The notes under the pieces are model-generated. The model searched no databases, had not been told where the DNA came from, and worked only from the letters and a program-made list of their open reading frames with translations. Position numbers and translations under genes: made by a program. This document shows, piece by piece, positions 16,348-24,428 of a stretch of DNA of 50,805 nt (the stretch's first letter is position 1; each line of letters begins with the position of its first letter). Origin of the DNA: DASZOC01 sp035550975 (GTDB taxonomy: Bacteria; Actinomycetota; CADDZG01; WHSQ01). The stretch is from the NCBI GenBank assembly GCA_035550975.1, contig DASZOC010000029.1:1-50805 (forward strand). Reading direction: 5' to 3'.

Positions 16348-17532
16348 GTGCGACGGATCACGGCCCTGATCGCTTCTGTGGCCCTGCTGTGCCTGATGGC
16401 AGGCGCGCCGGTAAAGGCTCGCGGCACCTCACGCGGCCCATCGGCGGGCGGGATCAGCTCCGACAACGTCGAGTTCGTCAAGCACGTACCCGGTGGGTTC
16501 AACGCCGTCGGCGGACGACTCGTCGGCGACTACTGGTACGTCAACGACCAGCACAAGATCATGATCTTCGACGTCTCGGACCCGCTGAACCCGACGATGA
16601 CGGGCTTCATCGCGATGCCGCAGGAGTACATGTACAGCCGCGAGGACCTCGACACGAACGGGTCCATCATGGTCGTGCCGAACACGGTCCGGCCGAACCC
16701 GAACGGCAAGACCCTCGGCGTGCCTGCCGGCACGAACACGCTGTTCGTCATCTCGGTCGAGGACAAGTCGAACCCGCAGGTCATCGCCGAGCTCCCGGGA
16801 GCGGCGAACCACACCGTCAGCTGCATCCTGGACTGCAAGTGGGCCTACGGCTCCTCGGGCGCGATCATCGACCTTCGCAACCCGGCCAAACCGAAGCTCA
16901 TGAAAGAGCAGTGGACCGAGCAGGTCGGGACCGGCGGCGGCCACGACGTCGAAGAGGTCGCTCCGGGACTGGTTCTAACGGCGACGCAGCCGATCACCTT
17001 GCTCGACGTGCGCAAGGACCCGGTGCACCCGAAACGGCTCGCTGTCGGCGACACCACCCAGATCGGGTTCCAGCACACCGCGCGCTGGCCCAACAAGGCC
17101 AAGAGCGACTTCCTCCTGATGGCAGGCGAGACGAACAACCGCGTGCGCTGCAACGAGAGCAACGGTGCGTTCCAGACCTGGGACGCGACGCGCTGGAAGA
17201 AGACCCGCACGTTCACGTTGATCGACCAGTACCGCATGAAGAGCGGGACCTATGTCGACGGCAGCCCGGCGGCGAACGTCTGGGGCTGCTCGTCCCACTG
17301 GCACGAGGCGAACCCGCGCTACAAGAACAACGGAGGGCTCGTCGCAGGAGCTTTCTTCGAGCACGGTGTCCGGTTCATGGACGTCAATGCGAAAGGAAAG
17401 ATCAACGAGGTCGGCTACTTCATGCCGCACAACGGGAACACCGGCGCCGTGTACTGGATCACGGATCGGATCGCGTACACCGCCGACTACAACAGAGGCA
17501 TCGACATCATCAAGTGGACCGGCGAGCTGTAG
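16348..17532 (+). CDS. Secreted LVIVD-repeat beta-propeller protein
   Basis: Exported protein of 394 residues with a signal peptide (RRITALIASVALLCLMAGAPVKA). The body contains repeats of the LVIVD/propeller type: DYWYVNDQHKIMIFDVSDP, NTLFVISVEDKSNPQVIAEL, AIIDLRNPAKPKLMKEQ, PITLLDVRKDPVHPKRLA, GVRFMDVNAKGKINEVGYF and RGIDIIKW. Such proteins are predicted adhesion or interaction propellers at the cell surface; no catalytic motif is evident. Conserved Cys pairs (SCILDCKW, RCNES, WGCSSHWHE) and His residues (GGGHDVEEV, FQHTARW) could hold disulfides or a metal. GTG 16348 has a good ribosome-binding sequence (GGGAGAAAGG). The next two exported-protein genes follow closely on the same strand, so this is probably the first gene of a three-gene operon. 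Confidence 0.85.
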   Translation: MRRITALIASVALLCLMAGAPVKARGTSRGPSAGGISSDNVEFVKHVPGGFNAVGGRLVGDYWYVNDQHKIMIFDVSDPLNPTMTGFIAMPQEYMYSREDLDTNGSIMVVPNTVRPNPNGKTLGVPAGTNTLFVISVEDKSNPQVIAELPGAANHTVSCILDCKWAYGSSGAIIDLRNPAKPKLMKEQWTEQVGTGGGHDVEEVAPGLVLTATQPITLLDVRKDPVHPKRLAVGDTTQIGFQHTARWPNKAKSDFLLMAGETNNRVRCNESNGAFQTWDATRWKKTRTFTLIDQYRMKSGTYVDGSPAANVWGCSSHWHEANPRYKNNGGLVAGAFFEHGVRFMDVNAKGKINEVGYFMPHNGNTGAVYWITDRIAYTADYNRGIDIIKWTGEL

Positions 17533-17568
17533 GCCGTTACTCGGAACCTCAACCAGCAGGAGGAAGAC

Positions 17569-18246
17569 ATGCGTAAGGCACTCGCACTACTGGTCGCAGC
17601 CGGGCTCGTGTTCGGCGTCGTCGCTACGGCCGCCGCGGCACCGAAGCCGGCCGTGATGTTCACCGATGACTCCGGCGACGCAGACGTGGGCCAGGGCCTC
17701 GGCGGGTCGATCCCCGGCGGATGGGACCTCACCGAGGGAACCATCGTGAAGAACGGAGCGAACCTGGAGTTCACGGTCACTCACGCCGACATGCCTCCGA
17801 GCGGGACGGTCGGTGAGGCAACGCGGTTCCTGTGGGCGTTCGCGGTGAACGGCAAGAACTACCGCCTGACCGTCAAGAGCTTCGACATCGGTAAGCCGGA
17901 CGTGCTGCAGCAGCAGACGACCGAGCGCGTCGGCCGCGCCGACGTGAACGGACACTTCCGGCTCGAAGGTGAGTGCTTCCGCGACGCGACGCTGCCGGTC
18001 AACATGATCAACTGCCCGCCTCTCGCTTACCTCGAAGGCAGCTTCGACCCGGCGACGAAGTCGTTCACGGTCATCGTGCCGATGAAGTCGGTCAAGGCGA
18101 AGCCGGGTTCGGTCGTCGCTCCCGGTGGCGGCGAGAACGTCGCCATCTGCTCGATCTGCTGGGTCAGCCACTACGCCGAGCGCTCGCTGAACAACACGCT
18201 CATCGACACCGCAGCACAAACCGTCTCCTACAAGATCCCGAAGTAG
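17569..18246 (+). CDS. Exported protein of unknown function, paralogue A
   Basis: Protein of 225 residues with a signal peptide (RKALALLVAAGLVFGVVATAAAA). No family is recognised. The mature part starts with an acidic segment (FTDDSGDADVGQGLGGSIPG) and reads as a beta-rich domain: DLTEGTIVKNGANLEFTVT, FLWAFAVNGKNYRLTVKS, SFTVIVPMKSVKAKPGS. Four Cys are present in the mature protein, including an ICSICWVSH pair near the C-terminus. The next gene encodes a close paralogue. The ribosome-binding sequence AGGAGG sits seven to eight bases before ATG 17569 and predicts strong expression. It is probably co-expressed with the LVIVD protein and may form a surface complex with it. Confidence 0.85.
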   Translation: MRKALALLVAAGLVFGVVATAAAAPKPAVMFTDDSGDADVGQGLGGSIPGGWDLTEGTIVKNGANLEFTVTHADMPPSGTVGEATRFLWAFAVNGKNYRLTVKSFDIGKPDVLQQQTTERVGRADVNGHFRLEGECFRDATLPVNMINCPPLAYLEGSFDPATKSFTVIVPMKSVKAKPGSVVAPGGGENVAICSICWVSHYAERSLNNTLIDTAAQTVSYKIPK

Positions 18247-18271
18247 CCAAAGAAGCCAGGAGGACAACGAC

Positions 18272-18940
18272 ATGAGAAAGATCGCTGTAGCACTCTCGGC
18301 TGCGATGCTCCTCGGGGTCCTCGGTTCGGCCCACGCCGCCCCGGCGACCGTGTGGGAGGACGAGGCGGGTGACGCCGACGCGGCACAGGGCCTCGGCGGC
18401 TCGATCCCGGGCGGATTCGATCTCGTGTCGGGCGCGCTCGCTCGTAACAAGGCGAACCTCGACTTCACCGTCACGGTCGCCGAGATGCCGCCGGGCGGGA
18501 CGCTACCCGAAGGGTTCCGCTTCCTGTGGGCGTTCGCCGTGGGCTCCACGAGCTACCGCATCACCGCGAAGAGCGCCGACATCGGGAAGCCCGACGTGCT
18601 CGCACAGAATGGAATCGAGCGGGTCGGGAAGGTCGACCCGCAAGGGCATTTCCGTCTCGAAGGCGATTGCAAGGCCGGCGACACGATCGGCGTCGTCCAG
18701 CCGATCAACTGCCAGCCGCTCGCCTACGTCACCGGAACGTTCGACGCGGCGAGCTCCTCGTTCACCGTCTCCGTCCCGATGAAGCTGATCAAGGCGAAGA
18801 AAGGATCCGTGATCTCGGCGGGATCCGGTGACGCGACCGGGATCTGCACGATCTGCTGGGTGAGCCACACGGCCGAGCGGTCGCACTCCGACACGATCAT
18901 CGACACGGCCGTGATGACGGCGAAGTTCAAGATCAAGTAG
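18272..18940 (+). CDS. Exported protein of unknown function, paralogue B
   Basis: Protein of 222 residues, a tandem duplicate of the preceding gene product. Shared landmarks are the signal peptide, the DEAGDADAAQGLGGSIPGG start, FLWAFAVGSTSYRITAKS, the DIGKPDVL segment, GHFRLEGDC, SFTVSVPMKLIKAKKGS and ICTICWVSHTAERS, with the same four Cys. Divergence is spread through the sequence, so the duplication is not recent. AGGAGG precedes ATG 18272. A strong hairpin follows the stop, ending the operon. No enzymatic motif is visible; a structural or binding role is more likely. Confidence 0.85.
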   Translation: MRKIAVALSAAMLLGVLGSAHAAPATVWEDEAGDADAAQGLGGSIPGGFDLVSGALARNKANLDFTVTVAEMPPGGTLPEGFRFLWAFAVGSTSYRITAKSADIGKPDVLAQNGIERVGKVDPQGHFRLEGDCKAGDTIGVVQPINCQPLAYVTGTFDAASSSFTVSVPMKLIKAKKGSVISAGSGDATGICTICWVSHTAERSHSDTIIDTAVMTAKFKIK

Positions 18941-18962
18941 CGCCTCGCACACTGTTAGCGTC

Positions 18963-18990
18963 AACGGGCTCCCTTTCGAGGGGGCCCGTT
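18963..18990 (+). terminator. Strong hairpin terminator after the secreted-protein operon
   Basis: AACGGGCTCCC and GGGGGCCCGTT form an 11-bp stem (one G-U pair) around the loop TTTCGA. It lies 23 bases after the stop of paralogue B and just before the ribosome-binding sequence of the DUF4012 gene. The following CTCGTT is only weakly T-rich, as is common in GC-rich actinobacteria. Confidence 0.75.
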
Positions 18991-19012
18991 CTCGTTACAG
19001 GAGGTGTACGCG

Positions 19013-20971
19013 GTGACCGCCGACGTCCAGGGTCCCGGCGGTATCCGCCGGGCCGCGCGGTTCATCGCGCTCCTCGCGCTGACGTGGTTGGCCGTAGGGA
19101 TCGTCTCCGGCCCGGTCGACCTCGCACTAGGTCTCGCCCGCACGCAAGCGCACCTGAACCGCGCCGAGAAAGCCCTGCAGAAGGGGTCGATCAAGACCGC
19201 TCGCTACGAGACGTTGAGCGCGATAGGCGCGTCCCGTCGCGCCCGCGACGGGCTGGAGTCGCCGGGCGCCGTCGACGCTCTCGGCGTCCTGCCGAAGATC
19301 GGACCGGTCGTGGACCAGAGCGACCATCTCGTCCGCGCGGCAGAGCTGTCGGCCGAGGCCGCGCGCGGCACGCTCGAGATCGCACAGGGGGCATTGCGGG
19401 GACCAGACAAGATCATCGAACGCGACCCTGCCGATCCCTCGGCCGGGGCGCGGATCAGGCTCGACCGCATCCGCGAGATCGCTGCGACCGTCACCGAGAT
19501 CAGGACCGCGATCGAGGGCGTCGCCCGCGAGCTGGCGGCGGTCGAGCTCGACGGACTCCCCCGGCGCGTTCGGGAGCAGGTACGGAACGGCATTGCCCGC
19601 GCCGCCTCTACCGACGAAGTGCTTGCCGACGCCGAGATCGGCTTCGAGCTCCTGCCGGATCTCCTCGGCGCGAACGAGCCGCGCACCTACCTGATCGGCA
19701 TGCAGAACCCGGCCGAGCAACGCGGGACGGGTGGGTCGATCCTGCAGTTCGCCCCCTTGAGGATCGTCGAGGGAAAGCCGAGCCTGCCGAAGAAGAAAGC
19801 GAGCTTTTCGGTGTACGAGGTCGACAAGAACCGCCAGACGTTCGACATCGACCTGCCGCCGGACGCGTGGTACGTCGCGCAGATCGAAGACGCGCAGCGG
19901 TTCGGGAACGCGAACTGGTCGCCGGACTGGCCGCTGTCGGCGCAACTCCTGCTGCGCTACGCGTACGCGGCCGAACCGTCGTTGCCGGAGATCCACGGGG
20001 TCTTCGCCGTCGACCCCATCATGCTGCAGAACCTGATGCGCGGCGTGGGCCGGTTCAAGACCAACTACGGCAACGTCATCAACCAGAGACGCGCCGTCGG
20101 GTTCCTGCTCAACAAGGCCTACGCCGCGTTCCCGATCCCGTCCATCCGCCGCAACGTGTTGCAGGTCGTCGTGGATCGCTTCTACGAGGGCATCGTCAAG
20201 CCCAAGCGACCGACCGAGCTGATCCAGGGTTTCGGCGCGTCGCTCACCGAAAAGCACATGCAGATCTGGCTGCGCGACCCTGCCGAACAGGCGTTCATCG
20301 AGAGGATGGACTGGGACGGAGGTCTCGAACCCGCCAGAGGAGCCGATTACCTCAACGTCGTCGAGCAGAACGTCGGCGGCAACAAGCTCGACTACTTCCA
20401 GCAACAGACCCACGAGCTCGACGTGGCCTTCGACGGTGACGACGCGCACAACACGGTCAAGGTGTCGGTGTCGAACGAGACGTTCCTGCCCCAACCGCGC
20501 TATGTCATGGGCGATTCCGGCGGTCACGAGCACGGCCTCACGCGGCCGATGATGAACGTGTACGCGCCTGGTTCGGCGCGGCTCGTCGCTGCGGAGGCCC
20601 GCGGGACGCTCTACGCGATGGAATCGGGGGCCGCGGCGTGGAGCGGGTCGCCGCCCATGCCGCCGGAGCATCTCGAGCTGGGAAAGAAGGTGTGGCCGGT
20701 GGCGTTCAAGATCCCAGTCGGCGACACCGCGAGCGTGACCTACGACTACGAGGTCCCGGACGTGGTGCGAACACGCGACGGCCGCCGCGTCTATCGTCTC
20801 GTCGTGCAACACCAACCCAAGGTCAATCCCGAGACGCTGGTGGTCAGGGTCCACCTGCCGCCCGGCGCCCGCGCCGTGCACGCGCCGGGTTTCGAGCGAA
20901 CCGGTGACGTGCTGCTGCTGGAGAGGCTCCAGCGCAAAGACCTCGACCTGGAGGTGTCGTGGCAGGAGTGA
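19013..20971 (+). CDS. DUF4012 domain membrane-anchored protein
   Basis: Protein of 652 residues. An N-terminal transmembrane helix (RFIALLALTWLAVGIVSGPV, about 12-35) is followed by a helical coiled region (about 40-200) and the DUF4012 domain, recognised by NEPRTYLIGMQNPAEQRGTG, LQFAPLRIVEGKPSL, IHGVFAVDPIMLQNLM and GGNKLDYFQQQTHELDVA. The C-terminal part looks like Ig-like beta domains. DUF4012 proteins occur in actinobacterial surface-polysaccharide loci but have no established biochemical role. I chose GTG 19013 over GTG 19004 because AGGAGG (18999-19004) overlaps the earlier codon and is spaced 8 bases from the later one. Its end overlaps the nucleotidyltransferase gene. Confidence 0.85.
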   Translation: MTADVQGPGGIRRAARFIALLALTWLAVGIVSGPVDLALGLARTQAHLNRAEKALQKGSIKTARYETLSAIGASRRARDGLESPGAVDALGVLPKIGPVVDQSDHLVRAAELSAEAARGTLEIAQGALRGPDKIIERDPADPSAGARIRLDRIREIAATVTEIRTAIEGVARELAAVELDGLPRRVREQVRNGIARAASTDEVLADAEIGFELLPDLLGANEPRTYLIGMQNPAEQRGTGGSILQFAPLRIVEGKPSLPKKKASFSVYEVDKNRQTFDIDLPPDAWYVAQIEDAQRFGNANWSPDWPLSAQLLLRYAYAAEPSLPEIHGVFAVDPIMLQNLMRGVGRFKTNYGNVINQRRAVGFLLNKAYAAFPIPSIRRNVLQVVVDRFYEGIVKPKRPTELIQGFGASLTEKHMQIWLRDPAEQAFIERMDWDGGLEPARGADYLNVVEQNVGGNKLDYFQQQTHELDVAFDGDDAHNTVKVSVSNETFLPQPRYVMGDSGGHEHGLTRPMMNVYAPGSARLVAAEARGTLYAMESGAAAWSGSPPMPPEHLELGKKVWPVAFKIPVGDTASVTYDYEVPDVVRTRDGRRVYRLVVQHQPKVNPETLVVRVHLPPGARAVHAPGFERTGDVLLLERLQRKDLDLEVSWQE

Positions 20972-21723
20972 GGGCGGCGATCCTCGCGGCCGGGCGCGGC
21001 GTGCGGATGGGCGGCGGGACGCCGAAGACGCTCGTGCCTCTCGATGGTGGGGAGCCGTTGCTGCATCACATCCTCGAAGGCCTGCGCACGAGCGGCATCA
21101 GCGACGTCCTGATAGTCACGGGGCACCGCCCGAACGAGATCTCCGATTACGTCGCGCAGCATTCCGAAGGGCTCGAAGTGACGTACGTGCGCAACGCGCG
21201 CTACGCGTCGTGGGGCAACTTCCACTCGGTCCGCGTCGCTCTCGACCAGTCGCCCGGGTACGAGGTCCTCGTCGTCAACTCGGATGTCGTCGTGCATCCC
21301 GACGTCTACGCGCGGGTGGCGGGAGCGCCGGGAGACCTCGTGCTGGCGGTCGAGAAGAAGCGGGTGCTCGACGAGGAAGACATGAGGGTGCGCCTCGACG
21401 GCGACCGCGTGCTCGCTATCGGCAAGAACCTGAAGCGAGCACACGGCCACGGCGAATACGCAGGGGTTTCGCTCATCCGGCCCCCGGCGGCGCGCCATTA
21501 TCTCGACATCTCCACCGAGCTCGAGTGGAGCAACAACGTCGACCCGTATTACGAAGACGTCTACGCGCGCCTGATGGAGCTCGTGGAAGTACGCGCCGTG
21601 ACGGTCGAGCCCGGTCACTACGCGGAGGTGGACACTCCCGAAGACGTGCCGCGCGCGGTCGAGGTGATCGAGCGCCACCGCAAGGCGTTCGCTCCGGCCG
21701 GCAGCGCCGACGCCCTCACCTGA
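20959..21723 (+). CDS. Nucleotidyltransferase, LicC/inositol-phosphate cytidylyltransferase-like
   Basis: NTP-transferase of 254 residues that activates a phosphorylated small molecule with CTP (or another NTP). The nucleotide-binding loop is AAILAAGRGVRMGGGTPKTL, the metal-binding Asp lies in VLVVNSDVVVHPD, and the C-terminal part has LEWSNNVDPYYEDVYARLME and HYAEVDTPEDVPRAVEVI, the layout of phosphocholine and inositol-1-phosphate cytidylyltransferases. GTG 20959 is used; GTG 20968, which overlaps the DUF4012 stop as GTGA, is the alternative. The next gene encodes a glycerol-1-phosphate dehydrogenase-like enzyme, so the substrate may be sn-glycerol-1-phosphate, giving CDP-glycerol; this is inference from gene order. 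Confidence 0.85.
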   Translation: MAGVRAAILAAGRGVRMGGGTPKTLVPLDGGEPLLHHILEGLRTSGISDVLIVTGHRPNEISDYVAQHSEGLEVTYVRNARYASWGNFHSVRVALDQSPGYEVLVVNSDVVVHPDVYARVAGAPGDLVLAVEKKRVLDEEDMRVRLDGDRVLAIGKNLKRAHGHGEYAGVSLIRPPAARHYLDISTELEWSNNVDPYYEDVYARLMELVEVRAVTVEPGHYAEVDTPEDVPRAVEVIERHRKAFAPAGSADALT

Positions 21724-21737
21724 CCGCGGTCGCCTCG

Positions 21738-22769
21738 GTGGAGTTCCCTGAGATCTTCTTCGTCGACGCGGGCGAGGACGAGCACGACGCTGCGAACGCG
21801 CTCGCGAGCAGGCTGGAGGAGGTCGGCATCTCGACGCCTCTGGTCCTGTCGTCCCGCCATGCCGCCGCTCTGACGGCAGCGCTGCCGGGTCGCCACCTGG
21901 ATGCGCCGGCCCGAGCGGACCAGGCGTGGGCCTCCGAGCTCGGCGCCCTCGCCCGGCGCGATGGTCTCGACGCGATCGTCGCGGTCGGTGGTGGTCGCCG
22001 GTTGGACGTCGCAAAGCTCGCGGCCGCGCGCGCGGGGGTCGTCAACGTGGCGGTCCCCACACAGCTCTCACACGACGGGATCTGTTCTCCGGTTGCAGTC
22101 GTACCGGACGACAAGGGTATAGCCGAGAGCCTCGGCGCCGTCGCCCCGCGTGCGGTCGTCATCTCCCTGCCGACGCTCGCGCAGGCACCGGTGGCGAGCA
22201 TCGCGGCGGGGATCGGGGACCTGCTTGCGAATCCGCTCGCGCTGAGGGACTGGGCGCTTGCGGCGGACCGTGGCCTCGACGAGATCGACGAGCGCGCGTG
22301 GGATCTGTCGACCGAGGCATTCGAGACGATCGAGCCGGTGCTGTCGCAGGATCTGTCGTCGGAGCAGATGGAGGCAGGCTTCCTCCGCCGCGTCGCCGAC
22401 GCACTGGTGATGTCGGGGATGTCGATGATCTGCTCGGGAACGTCACGGCCCGCGTCCGGCGGCGAGCACGAGATCTCGCACGCGATCGACGAGCTCTTCG
22501 GCGGCAGGGCCCTGCATGGTGCGCAGGTCGCGTTCGGATGCTTGGTCTCGGCTCACCTCTACGACGAAGACGTGAGTGCGTTCAGGCGGCGGCTGCGAGC
22601 CCTCGGCCTGCCGCAGCATCCGGGCGACCTCGGATTCGACCTCGACGACACGGTCCGGGTGCTGCTCGCGGCCCCCGACACGCGGCCGGGACGATTCACG
22701 ATCATCGAGGATGCGAACCTCGACGAGGGGGCCGCGCGGGCGCTGATCCGCGCGATCTGGCCGGATTAG
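21738..22769 (+). CDS. Glycerol-1-phosphate dehydrogenase-like (EgsA/AraM family) enzyme
   Basis: Metal-dependent dehydrogenase of about 343 residues in the family that reduces dihydroxyacetone phosphate to sn-glycerol-1-phosphate. The NAD(P)-binding segment is DAIVAVGGGRRLDVAKLAA, followed by VPTQLSHDGICSPVAVV with a substrate/metal Asp, the GIGDLLANPLALRDW helix, the SGTSRPASGGEHEISH metal site and the HGAQVAFG His. This set matches G1P dehydrogenases rather than generic iron alcohol dehydrogenases. The start is uncertain: GTG 21738 leaves 14 bases after the preceding stop and gives a normal N-terminus. In bacteria this family is best known for heptaprenylglyceryl phosphate; here the adjacent nucleotidyltransferase suggests a sugar-like or nucleotide-linked glycerol product. 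Confidence 0.85.
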   Translation: MEFPEIFFVDAGEDEHDAANALASRLEEVGISTPLVLSSRHAAALTAALPGRHLDAPARADQAWASELGALARRDGLDAIVAVGGGRRLDVAKLAAARAGVVNVAVPTQLSHDGICSPVAVVPDDKGIAESLGAVAPRAVVISLPTLAQAPVASIAAGIGDLLANPLALRDWALAADRGLDEIDERAWDLSTEAFETIEPVLSQDLSSEQMEAGFLRRVADALVMSGMSMICSGTSRPASGGEHEISHAIDELFGGRALHGAQVAFGCLVSAHLYDEDVSAFRRRLRALGLPQHPGDLGFDLDDTVRVLLAAPDTRPGRFTIIEDANLDEGAARALIRAIWPD

Positions 22770-22790
22770 CCCGCCCCTAGGATGCAGCGC

Positions 22791-24401
22791 ATGACTCGAC
22801 GCGCTGCCGTGATCGGCCTCGACGGCGCCGCGTGGCCCTTGATCGACGACATGCTGGACAACGGCGTCATGCCCCGCCTCAAGGCGATCAGAGATGCAGG
22901 TGCGAGGGGGATCCTGCGCTCGACGGTTCCGACCTATACGCCTCCGGCGTGGACCTCGGCCGTGACCGGTGTGAACCCCGGACGTCATGGGATCTACGGG
23001 TTCGTCTCCGGCCACGCCCAGGAACCCGGCGGCTTCATGCACGCCGGGAAGGTGCAGTCCGCCACGCTATGGGAGATGGCCAACACGCAAGGCCTTCGCG
23101 CCGGCATCTTCCACCTCCCGCTCACGTACCCGGCGCGCAAGCTCGACGGATGGATGGTGTCGGGGATGATGACGCCCGGCTACGGCGAGCGTCCCCCCCA
23201 GGGGTTCACGTCGCCGAAGGCTCTCGAGGAGCGGATCCATTCGTGGGCGCCGAACTATGCGATCGACGTCAGCGCGAACTGGGAGAAGGACTACCGGGAC
23301 GACGCTCTGTGCAAACGCGTGATCGCGTCTCTGCACCAGCGCGTCGACGTCCTGCGACGCCTGCTGGATGACGAGCCGGTCGACGTCGTCTTCTCGGTCC
23401 TCGAGTCTCCCGATCGTTTGCAGCACGTCTACTACCGCTACATGGACCCCAACGACGACATGTACTACACGCCAGAAGCGAAACGACTGCGCCCGGAGAT
23501 CTGGCGGTGCTTCCAAGCCATGGACGAGATCGTCGGTCTGCTCCACGACTACGCGGGGGACACCGGCGGCGTAGTCGTGTGCTCGGACCACGGGTTCACC
23601 GCCTGGGAAGTCAGCGTCCACACGAACGCCCTGCTCGAGCAGTGGGGCTACCTCAAGCTGAAGCCGAGCGCGAGAGCGATGCAGACCGGTCTCGCCAGGG
23701 CGCTCGTCCCTCTTGCCAAACGCGTGCTGCCTGCGAAGATCGCCCGGGGCGCCAAGTCGAAGACGTTCTCCGCGATCGACTGGACCCGGACGAAGGCGTT
23801 CGCATCGCCGATCCCACAACAAGGCGTGTTCGTGAACCTTCGCGGGCGCGAGCGCTTCGGCGTCGTCGATCCGGCAGAGCTAGACGCGATCAAGGACGAT
23901 CTCGTGCGTCGCTTCCAAGAGCTGCGCGGCCCGGACGGTGCCCCGGTGACCGACGTCGTCTATCGCTCGGAGGATGTCTTCTCCGGCAGTGCGGTCGACG
24001 GTGCGCCCGACGTCCTCCCGGTGTTGCGCGAGCACCGCTACGAGATCGACGACGAGATCTTCCACCGCTCGCCGTTCACGGACCTCAGCCACCTGCCCCG
24101 GGGGGCGCACCATCCCGACGGGATCGTCATCGTCGCGGGAGCCGGCATCCGCCCGAACGATGGTCTGAATGCATCTGTCCTCGACGTGACGCCGACGTTG
24201 CTCTACCTCGCCGGCGCGGCGGTACCGGACGGCCTCGACGGCAGCGTCATCGGCGACGCGTTCGACCCGCAACACCTCACGAGCAACCCTCCGAGGACCA
24301 CCGGCGCGCTCGACACAGGGAGTCGTGACGAGTCGTCGCCGTATTCGCCCGAGGAGGAGGCGATGATCGAAGAGTCGCTGCGCGGGTTGGGCTACCTCTA
24401 G
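22791..24401 (+). CDS. Alkaline phosphatase-superfamily phosphodiesterase/pyrophosphatase (type I, NPP-like)
   Basis: Protein of 536 residues from ATG 22791, chosen because CTAGGA (22777-22782) overlaps the upstream ATG 22782 but is well spaced from 22791. The order of motifs is the normal one for nucleotide pyrophosphatase/phosphodiesterases: AAVIGLDGAAW (metal Asp), TVPTYTPPAWTSAVTG with a Thr nucleophile, NPGRHGIYGFVSG, SVLESPDRLQHVYYR (Asp/His), VVVCSDHGFT (Asp/His) and LPRGAHHPDGIVIVAGAGI with the last His. No signal peptide is seen, so it may act in the cytoplasm or leave by another route. The C-terminus YSPEEEAMIEESLRGLGYL recurs in two other enzymes of the window. It is closely related to the product of 29906-31525. 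The substrate is probably a phosphodiester or nucleotide linkage in surface-polymer metabolism. Confidence 0.88.
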   Translation: MTRRAAVIGLDGAAWPLIDDMLDNGVMPRLKAIRDAGARGILRSTVPTYTPPAWTSAVTGVNPGRHGIYGFVSGHAQEPGGFMHAGKVQSATLWEMANTQGLRAGIFHLPLTYPARKLDGWMVSGMMTPGYGERPPQGFTSPKALEERIHSWAPNYAIDVSANWEKDYRDDALCKRVIASLHQRVDVLRRLLDDEPVDVVFSVLESPDRLQHVYYRYMDPNDDMYYTPEAKRLRPEIWRCFQAMDEIVGLLHDYAGDTGGVVVCSDHGFTAWEVSVHTNALLEQWGYLKLKPSARAMQTGLARALVPLAKRVLPAKIARGAKSKTFSAIDWTRTKAFASPIPQQGVFVNLRGRERFGVVDPAELDAIKDDLVRRFQELRGPDGAPVTDVVYRSEDVFSGSAVDGAPDVLPVLREHRYEIDDEIFHRSPFTDLSHLPRGAHHPDGIVIVAGAGIRPNDGLNASVLDVTPTLLYLAGAAVPDGLDGSVIGDAFDPQHLTSNPPRTTGALDTGSRDESSPYSPEEEAMIEESLRGLGYL

Positions 24402-24428
24402 TCCCTCCGCCTGCACCACGCGCGGGGG

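Noticed and set aside
19127..20881. 584-codon open frame antisense to the DUF4012 gene
   Set aside because: Arg/Val/Asp-rich shadow without start support or family features; the DUF4012 gene is strongly supported on the plus strand.
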